From Mesostigma viride (Eukaryota > Streptophyta > Mesostigmatophyceae > Mesostigmatales > Mesostigmataceae): a stretch of 64,000 bases of DNA. The stretch spans positions 1,434,649-1,498,648 of the forward strand of contig RPFO01000359.1 in NCBI GenBank assembly GCA_009746045.1, read 5' to 3'. Position numbers and translations under genes: made by a program. The notes beneath the pieces are model-generated. The model worked only from the letters and a program-made list of their open reading frames with translations, had not been told where the DNA came from and made no database searches. Of this stretch, positions 57,771-64,000 are shown in pieces. Positions within the stretch are counted from its first letter, which is position 1, and each line of letters begins with the position of its first letter.

Positions 57771-60428
57771 CTCACTCACGCACTTACTCACTCACTCACT
57801 CACTCACTCACTCACTCACTCACTCACTCACTCACTCACTCACTCACTCACTCACTCACTCACTCACTCACTCACTCACTCACTCACTCACTCACTCACT
57901 CACTCACTCACTCACTCACTCACTCACTCACTCACTCACTCACTCACTCACTCACTCACTCACTCACTCACTCACTCACTCACTCACTCACTCACTCACT
58001 CACTCACTCACTCACTCACTCACTCACTCACTCACTCACTCACTCACTCACTCACTCACTCACTCACTCACTCACTCACGCACGCACTCACTCACTCACG
58101 CACTCACTCACTCACTCACTCACTCACTCACTCACTCACTCACTCACGCACGCACTCACTCACTCACTCACTCACTCACTCACTCACTCACTCACTCACT
58201 CACTCACTCACTCACTCACTCACTCACTCACTCACTCACTCACTCACTCACTCACTCACTCACTCACTCACTCACTCACTCACTCACTCACTCACTCACT
58301 CACTCACTCACTCACTCACTCACTCACTCACTCACCCCCGCCCGCCCGCCCGCCCGCCGCCCGCCCCCTCCCCCCACCCACCCTCCCCACCCCCGCCCCC
58401 CACCCACCCCACCCACCCACCCACCCACTCACCCACCCACCCACCCACCCACCCACCCACCCACCCACCCACCCACCCACCCACCCACCCACCCACCCAC
58501 CCACCCACCCACCCACCCACCCACCCACCCACCCACCCACCCACCCACCCACCCACCCACCGACCGACCGACCGACCGACCGACCGACTCATCGACCCAC
58601 CGACCCACCGACCGACCCCGACCGACCGACCGACCAACCGGCCGACCCTGACCGACCGACCGACCAACCGGCCGACCCTGACCGACCGACCGACCGACCG
58701 ACCCTGACCGACCGACCGACCGACTGACCAACCAACCAACCGACCCATCAGCCTGGCTACCTGCCTGCCTACTTTACAAACTGACTGGAAAAACTTCACA
58801 CCTTGCCCGCCCCACGACCCCAACCCCAGGCGCTGCACGGGTTCATCGAGCAACTGGTCGTCGCACAGTCCTCCATCACTGCCGTCAAGGTGAGGATGGT
58901 TCCGTCATCCGTTTGAGGTCATCGTGCGCTTTGCTTGCTGTCGCCCCTTCTGCCCTCCCGCTGTGGACAACGCATGCCCAGGCATGATGAATACTACCAT
59001 ACGGCGCCGGTTGACTCTTTGATATGGCCATCCCCTTCGCTTAGTGCGGCTGCTGTGGACGACCCACGGGCATGGTTATTAATAGTAATACTACCACATC
59101 CATGAGACAACCATCGGAGGCCAGAAATCTGGAGAATCCGCACCATGGTAGCTCGAGCCTGCCGTTATCTTATCCGCGTTTTTTTTTCGAGTCGTTCAGG
59201 ATGGTGGATATGAATGGAAATGGAAATGTGTTGCCTATTTTATTGACATTATGGCTCGCTAACGATAATAGCGACTAGATGACCTAGACGGTGGGTCTAG
59301 GAACATCTTGCTTGATCAGGGCATGTGTTTCAAGCCTAACTGGCCGGGAGTGTCTAGTGGTGAGAACCATCGCTGCGATCCCTCTCCCGCCATTTACGAG
59401 GAAATACCCGCAAATAGAAAGCCACCGAAAAGGTCTAGCTGCTATTTAATGAGTACTACTGTACGGCCATCCCCTTGGCTCGGTGCGGCCGTGTCCACCA
59501 TCTGCTGCCACGTGGCGTCTGCCAGGCGGACGAGGCGTCGGTGGGCGTCAAGCGCGCACAGCTGGACCGGGCGGACGCGCTCATCAAGGTGGGTGGGTGA
59601 ATCTTTGTGTGTGTGTGGTGGTGTGTGTGGGGGGGGCTTAGTGTTTATCCGTTTCTATGGTTGTATGGGGTTGTAAAGGACCGGATGGACGCGCGCATCA
59701 AGGGCAGGAAAGGGCCTAGGATGCGAGTATACTACATAGAGTTCATGAGTGTGCATGCCATGGGTAGAAGGGGTAGGGGTGGACGCGCTCATGAAGGTGG
59801 GTGGGGTAGGGTGTACGTATATAATTGTATTTACGTGTGTGCTTGTGATGGGTGGTGTCGTCCTAGGGGTCACACTCATCAATGTGTGTGGGGGGGTAAA
59901 CAGGGGGAAAGAATGGTTGCTTGTACTGCGTAAGTCATCGATTGTACTTTATCATAGGTTTTATATGGGTGGACACACTGATCGAGGTGATGGGGGACAC
60001 CAGGGTGCCAGCGCTTGTTTCTATCACGTTTATTATACCGATGGAGGTTATGATCTGGCACCAGGCGTGAGAGAAGCAACCATACATTGGTGTGATAGGT
60101 ATGGTGGTATGGTGGTGTGGGGTTATGGGGTTATGGAGTTAGGAAGTTAGGGGGTTAGGGGGTTAGGGGGTTATGGGGGTAGGGGGGTAGGGGGTTACGG
60201 GGTTACGGGGTTACGGGGTTACGGGGTTATATATGTATGTATGGTGTAATATATGTATACTGTGGTATATGTATCAGTATGGTGTTGTATAGTATGGTGT
60301 TATATAGTATGCGATGGCACCGTCGATCACGCTGATGTATGGCTCATGTGTCCATGCCCCCGGTGCACATGTCGCCGATGCCCCCTTTTCCCCTCTCACA
60401 GCGGTTGCAGAAGAAGTTGAGCAGCTGA
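52855..60428 (+). CDS. Membrane-anchored BAG-domain co-chaperone (Snl1-like), 6 exons
   Basis: BAG domains bind the Hsp70 ATPase domain and speed nucleotide exchange. Exons are 52855-52999, 55190-55554, 56108-56185, 58830-58889, 59526-59588 and 60402-60428 (stop TGA), all in phase, giving about 245 residues. Exon 1 supplies a single hydrophobic segment, VGTGVMALAAAALVGISVYQ, flanked by a basic WHGRRPG. Exon 2 is a Ser/Gly/Ala-rich linker with a charged patch (EDAFRRKRREAA). The C-terminus reads GRLLRLVREVDTIEREATLF, ALHGFIEQLVVAQSSITAVK and RAQLDRADALIKRLQKKLSS, which matches the three-helix BAG pattern (EVD.iE..v..F, then a helix with LL..LD-like spacing, then R..qi..LL.kL). A short protein with a N-terminal membrane anchor and a C-terminal BAG domain resembles yeast Snl1 of the ER/nuclear envelope; that parallel is inference. 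Introns 1, 3 and 5 carry large arrays. Confidence 0.8.
53515..53800 (+). repeat. Nested short repeats in BAG-gene intron 1
   Basis: TCCTACATCTCCCATTTCCA units are followed by ACTACTACAAGAT units. A duplicated block (GAGGCTTATTATTAGATCAG to GCTAACGGATGGGTG) occurs at 53604-53725 and 53740-53805. Confidence 0.8.
54353..55155 (+). repeat. 29/43-bp composite minisatellite in BAG-gene intron 1
   Basis: More than 20 units of CCTTCCACTAATTATGAACA plus TGAAATGCCCCCC, with or without CATTCTGGTCC. The array ends about 35 bp before the exon 2 acceptor. Mixing of the two unit lengths suggests repeated unequal exchange. Confidence 0.93.
55638..55664 (+). repeat. Copy of BAG-gene exon 2 tail with donor
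   Basis: AAGCTCGTGCGCCAG then GTGAGC (KLVRQ) echoes AGGCTTGTGCGCGAG then GTGAGG (RLVRE) at 55540-55560. The offset is 105 bp, in frame, with no stop between. Confidence 0.85.
55915..56065 (+). repeat. 61-bp tandem array before BAG-gene exon 3
   Basis: About 2.5 units contain TGTATCGATGTTGAATAGTG and TTTTGCACGTTGAGTAATGA. Confidence 0.9.
57061..58335 (+). repeat. (CTCA)n tetranucleotide array in BAG-gene intron 3
   Basis: About 1.27 kb, more than 300 units, with scattered ACGC variants clustered at 57720-57785 and 58078-58155. The sense strand is pyrimidine-rich. The 579-codon Leu-Thr-His-Ser frame through it is an artefact. Confidence 0.97.
58336..58760 (+). repeat. (CCCG)n, (CACC)n and (GACC)n blocks before BAG-gene exon 4
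   Basis: The (CTCA)n array passes into a short CCCG block, then (CACC)n at about 58425-58560, then (GACC)n with CTGACC joints to 58740. All are tetranucleotides related by single-base change, as expected from successive takeover by variants. Confidence 0.93.
59102..59425 (-). mobile_element. GAGACAACC retroposon copy in BAG-gene intron 4
   Basis: It starts GAGACAACCATCGGAGGCCA and runs through ACCATGGTAGCTCGAGCCTG and GGCATGTGTTTCAAGCC to GAGGAAATACCCGCAAAT. It is the longest relative of 18696-19015. Confidence 0.8.
59680..59990 (+). repeat. Series of copies of BAG-gene exon 5 tail
   Basis: The parent tail at 59571-59588 encodes DALIK then GTGGGT. Copies encode DARIK at 59688-59702 (GGCAGG follows), DALMK at 59782-59796 (GTGGGT follows), a diverged TLIN near 59872, and DTLIE at 59972-59986 (GTGATG follows). 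Confidence 0.8.
60120..60235 (+). repeat. GGGGTTA/GGGGTTAC heptamer-octamer array
   Basis: Units GTTAGGG, GTTATGGG and GGGTTACG follow each other in BAG-gene intron 5. The sequence is G-rich and telomere-like but degenerate. Confidence 0.8.
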
Positions 60429-60822
60429 GAGAGGGATGGCGCTGGCGCAACGACATCCCCTCATGGATGCAGCGGAGCAGGGTCACTGCCCAGTGCCCAC
60501 ATACTGTAATCGGTCCTACGGCTGCGCAAGGGAACCAGTTGCAACCGCACGGGTTGATGTAGCGTGGAAGCTGTGCCCAAACGGTCAGACCGTGGCTGGC
60601 TGTCACCCACTGCGCCTGGTTGGCTAGCGGACCACACCAGAACACCCAGAAATCATGAATCGTACGGCTGCCCATCATGAATGATACAAGGATACCCGGG
60701 AGGAGCCCGACGTGATGCACTCAAACACCTGGAGACATGAGGAAATACGATCTCCTTGCGGCTGCTACATGAGGGAAAATATGATGTGTTCCATAGGTAC
60801 CTCGCTCCTGGTTACTGTCATG

Positions 60823-60892
60823 TTTAGGGTTTAGGGTTTAGGGTTTAGGGTTTAGGGTTTAGGGTTTAGGGTTTAGGGTTTAGGGTTTAGGG
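60823..60892 (+). repeat. Interstitial telomeric sequence, (TTTAGGG)10
   Basis: Ten perfect units form a 70-bp block. It is flanked by diverged direct repeats of about 42 bp, 60781-60822 and 60904-60945 (shared core CTCGCTCCTGGTT). It lies about 400 bp downstream of the BAG gene. Confidence 0.97.
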
Positions 60893-61345
60893 CTCAGGGT
60901 TATATGATATGTTACAAAGGTATCTCGCTCCTGGTTGCTGTCCTGAATCCTGATGACATCACTCAAAGGGGAAGTGGGGATGCCAAGGGGTGGGAACGGG
61001 GTTGGATGGTTCTTACCATGTTTCCCACCAGCGAGTGTTTGCCAATGACCACAGCCAGACACACTGCCGCAAGTGGGGTTTTCCCAGTGCAGGTCTGTGC
61101 AGTCGGAGTCAGTGAGTGGCACTCTGCAGCATAAGGTGATTGGGAGCATGAGGGCTGGGTAAGACGTGAACGGTTGGTGTGAACCTCTAGTGGGGATGGC
61201 TTGATTGATTGGGAGTTGGGGATGACTCGATGATGGAAGTGTGGGAATGACTTGCTTTCATCATGCATTGCGGATGAGCGTGCATGGACCATAGACAGCC
61301 TGGGTGTGCACCATGGGTGGCACTGGGCGCAGCTGTGCCATTGTA

Positions 61346-61800
61346 TCAATGAGACAACCAGCACAGGGGAGAAACTTGGAGAAGTATCAAAGAGACAGCC
61401 AGCGCAGGCCAGAAATATGGAACATGTACCTAGATCGAGCCTGCTGTTATCTTATCCGCTTTGGTTGAGTCGTTCAGGGTGATGGAAATGAATGGATTAT
61501 GGAGGTGGATATGTGTAGCCGTGGATCTATGGCTTGCTAACGTTCATCGAGACCTCTAGACGGTCTAGCTAAAAACAACCCCTCGCGTGATCAGGGCACT
61601 TGTTCCTAGCGGCCATGAGTTTCCAGTTGTAAGCACCATTGCTGCGATCGTTCTGCCGCCATTCAACTCGAGGATGATCATAACGGCAGCGGAAAAGATA
61701 ACGGCAGGCTCGAGCTACCATGGTCCGGATTCTCCCGATTTCTGGCCTGCGCTGGTTGTCTCTTTGATACTGTCAGGGCCGCTCCCACCAGTGGCAGGCA
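61346..61800. mobile_element. Cluster of GAGACAACC retroposon copies in both orientations
   Basis: A stub at 61351-61372 and a longer copy at 61382-61660 read as at 46141. A reversed copy at 61686-61780 contains ACGGCAGGCTCGAGCTACCA and ends CTGCGCTGGTTGTCTC. Confidence 0.75.
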
Positions 61801-62400
61801 ACTCCATATAATAGAATTGACAAGACTGCACGAGCTTCGGCTAGCTTGCACCCAGTGCCTCATTGCAATCTCGTTTGCGTCACATTCCACACGCTAACCG
61901 ACCAAATGAATGGGCAGACGTGTCTACTGGCCCTACAGTAGCAGGGGGAGTTGAGGGAAAGGTGACCAGCATGCACGTCACCTCCTTACCTGACAGGTAG
62001 CTCCTACCTGCTACCTGGGCATGCGCCGGGGCCCCGCGTGCCGTGCAGGTCAGTGTCATGCAGTTCACTCAGGGTATCACTAGGATGTGGCCGCAGTTTT
62101 TTTTTATGGTGGAGTAAGTACTTGCGTGTTATGCGCGTGGGCATTAATTAATTAATGGGCATGCCACGGAGTACTATGCTAATCTCATTAGAAAAATGAT
62201 TACACGCAAAATAAATTACAAATTAATGTAGTCTGTGCACAGATGATGTAGATGATGATGCAGATGGTGGAGACTTGCCAGTGTACGTGAGCTAGCGCCA
62301 GCAAGCATATACGTCAGCTGTTGCCCAGGCTTGCAAGCATTCCCGACCATGCATGCATGGGTTGGTGCTTCCGCGTGAGGTACGCCAGGTCATCACTCGA
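61801..62400. other. Intergenic stretch with small repeat pieces only
   Basis: It holds the TTAA/GCGCATAACACGCAAG repeat at 62105-62180 and no gene that I recognise. Confidence 0.5.
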
Positions 62401-62640
62401 TTGTATAGCCATGATGATCTTCCCCACCTATGACAGGCTCCCCTTCGCTGGGTGTTGCCTGAAACTCTGGGTGGTGCAGGTGCCCTAGTGCACCTAGAGC
62501 AAGTGTTGTTTACATTCCCACCCTTGCAGGAAGTAGCTTAGAATGTATGATAGGCCATATGCCCCTTCTCTGGGCTATGTGCTACATATACTCCCAACGG
62601 AGTTATGTTACAATTCAATTCAATTCAATCACTCGATGTC
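62400..62640 (+). mobile_element. 3' end of retrotransposon family B, intact tail
   Basis: It contains GACAGGCTCCCCTTCGCTGG, CCTTGCAGGAAGTAGC and ACTCCCAACGGAGTTATGTT, and ends in an (AATTC)n tail at 62609-62630. A short reversed piece lies at 62750-62782. Confidence 0.85.
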
Positions 62641-63300
62641 ATGACGGCTATATCTCATATATGTTATTAAATTTTTATCGTACTTACATCATCTGGAGTG
62701 GCACCCAAACATAACCAAAGCCAACGCGCTAACAAGAGAAATGAAATGAAATTGAATTATAACATGACTCCGTTGGGAGATCAAGAGAAACCTGTAACAA
62801 GAGATACCACGACCAAATAACTACAAGCCGGCACGGGGGCACTCCTATGTCGTCGGCATGAATGAGGGCAGGGAGTAATAATTGTGCTGGTACTTTGGTA
62901 CGTCGGGCCCCCTTCTCCGGTCTCGATCATTCGCGTATAATCACTAGTCCAGGTTCGTGCGCGGCCAGCAAGCCTAGCAAAAGCGGGCACGTGCCTGGCG
63001 CATCACATAAAACACTACAAGATACATATCAATTTTGCTATGTCGAAGCTTTATCGTACCCACAGTGGTTGCTAGACTCTCCCTGTGGCCTGCCTTTCAA
63101 GGCAACGAGAGAAGGGGGGGGTCCCTTGCTGGCCCCTTCTTGCTGTGCATCAAACAATCCATAATTAATTTACAACATTTAATAATTAAAAATAAAATAA
63201 TTAAAATTAAAGAATTATGATTTAAATATTGATATTTTTTTAATTAATGTACTAATGTACACGTGACGTACATAAGTTCTCAGTGGGAGGGGAACATCCA
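62641..63300. other. A+T-rich intergenic stretch
   Basis: It contains the dispersed repeat shared with 42735-42865 (63035-63165) and a block ending GTGGGAGGGGAAC shared with 17069-17112. No gene is recognised. Confidence 0.5.
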
Positions 63301-63302
63301 TG

Positions 63303-64000
63303 GGATGGAATGGATGATGCTAGCTATCTAGTTCCTAGAAATCAGCCCCAAAACGGAGGCCCTGGCCCTCGGCATGGCAGGGCCCCCACCCACACTCCGC
63401 CTCTTAGACGATGCCGATCTCTAGGTCAACTACCCTCCTTCAGGCCGCTTCAAGCTGCTCGGCAGTTGGCTTCCCGACTGCGAGGACGACATGACGACAC
63501 TGATCGGCATGGCGTGGGCGCACCTCCATGACCACCGCCGCTGGTGGAGCAACCCCGCCCTATACCCCGGATCGTCAAGCGTGACCTCTTCAAGGTCGTC
63601 ATTCTGACGATCCTGACCTACGGCGCCGAGACGTGGACACTGACGCAGGAGCTGGAGCAACGACTCGACGGCAACGTCACCAAGATGCTGCGCAAGGCCC
63701 TAACATCCCCTAGCTTTGGTTTGCACATTAGTAATGAGGATTTGTACGCTGATTTGCCCTATGTTTCCCACATTATTAGGCACAGGCGCCTGGGCCTAGC
63801 CGGGCACCTGGCCCGCACAGATCAGGTAGATACATCAGATAGACTAGCTGGCACCAAGCCCGCCCAGCCTGGGCGATATGTCCTCACCTGGCGTGCCCCC
63901 GGCCGCGCGCGGCAGGGCCGCCACCCGTGGACTTTTCGTGATAGACTCGGCATGGACATGTGCTACACTAGACGTGACGGGCTCACCCCCGGGCAGCCTC
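63303..64000 (+). pseudogene. Non-LTR retrotransposon ORF2 C-terminal fragment, runs off right edge
   Basis: 63300-63560 encodes broken pieces (LIGMAWAHLHDHRRWWS). From about 63567 an open frame continues to the window edge: RDLFKVVILTILTYGAETWT, RLDGNVTKMLRKALTSPSFG, RHRRLGLAGHLARTDQVDTS. It resembles family A but is clearly diverged, so it belongs to a related lineage. The 5' RT part is absent. Confidence 0.8.

Noticed and set aside
56968-58707. 579-codon frame of Leu-Thr-His-Ser repeats
   Set aside because: It is a translation of the (CTCA)n array inside a BAG-gene intron, with no conserved flank.

Overview
This is a nuclear window from an intron-rich eukaryote, most likely a green alga. 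The evidence is GT-AG introns, G+C-rich third codon positions, ten interstitial copies of TTTAGGG (the plant and green-algal telomere unit), and SELENOO and TRAPPC11 proteins that read closest to plant versions from memory. Other lineages with TTTAGGG telomeres are not excluded. There are no bacterial features. Only about 15% of the window is coding; the rest is introns, tandem arrays and retroelement debris.

Six genes can be rebuilt exon by exon. On the minus strand these are SELENOO (14413 down to the left edge, 3' end missing), a small secreted protein (24100-23412) and ribosomal protein eS4/RPS4 (51805-47958, complete). On the plus strand they are RNASEH2B (about 15063-16196, intronless), TRAPPC11 (27412-46101, 13 exons) and a membrane-anchored BAG-domain co-chaperone resembling yeast Snl1 (52855-60428, 6 exons). 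SELENOO/RNASEH2B and RPS4/BAG are divergent, head-to-head pairs. All are housekeeping genes (redox AMPylation, ribonucleotide removal, ER-Golgi tethering, translation, Hsp70 nucleotide exchange); they do not form one pathway.

Between the genes, 16.9-23.2 kb and 61.3-64.0 kb are nests of broken non-LTR retrotransposons and two short retroposon families, some with clear target-site duplications. A 2.0-kb inverted-repeat element bounded by TTAA lies at 24470-26492. The introns carry very large simple and complex tandem arrays: a 74-bp unit x31, (GGGC)n, a polypyrimidine array of about 2 kb that includes a 96-N assembly gap, (CCACCCT)n and (CTCA)n.

The most unusual signal is that the introns of SELENOO, TRAPPC11, RPS4 and the BAG gene repeatedly contain degenerate copies ('echoes') of the end of the neighbouring exon with its splice site. 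Copies of exon tails plus donor lie just downstream of donors, and copies of exon heads plus acceptor lie upstream of acceptors. At least 18 junctions show this, some with three or four copies. Several copies differ from the real exon only by synonymous changes. The simplest reading is that introns here grow by repeated tandem duplication across exon-intron junctions, but the synonymous pattern hints that some copies may be, or have been, translated.
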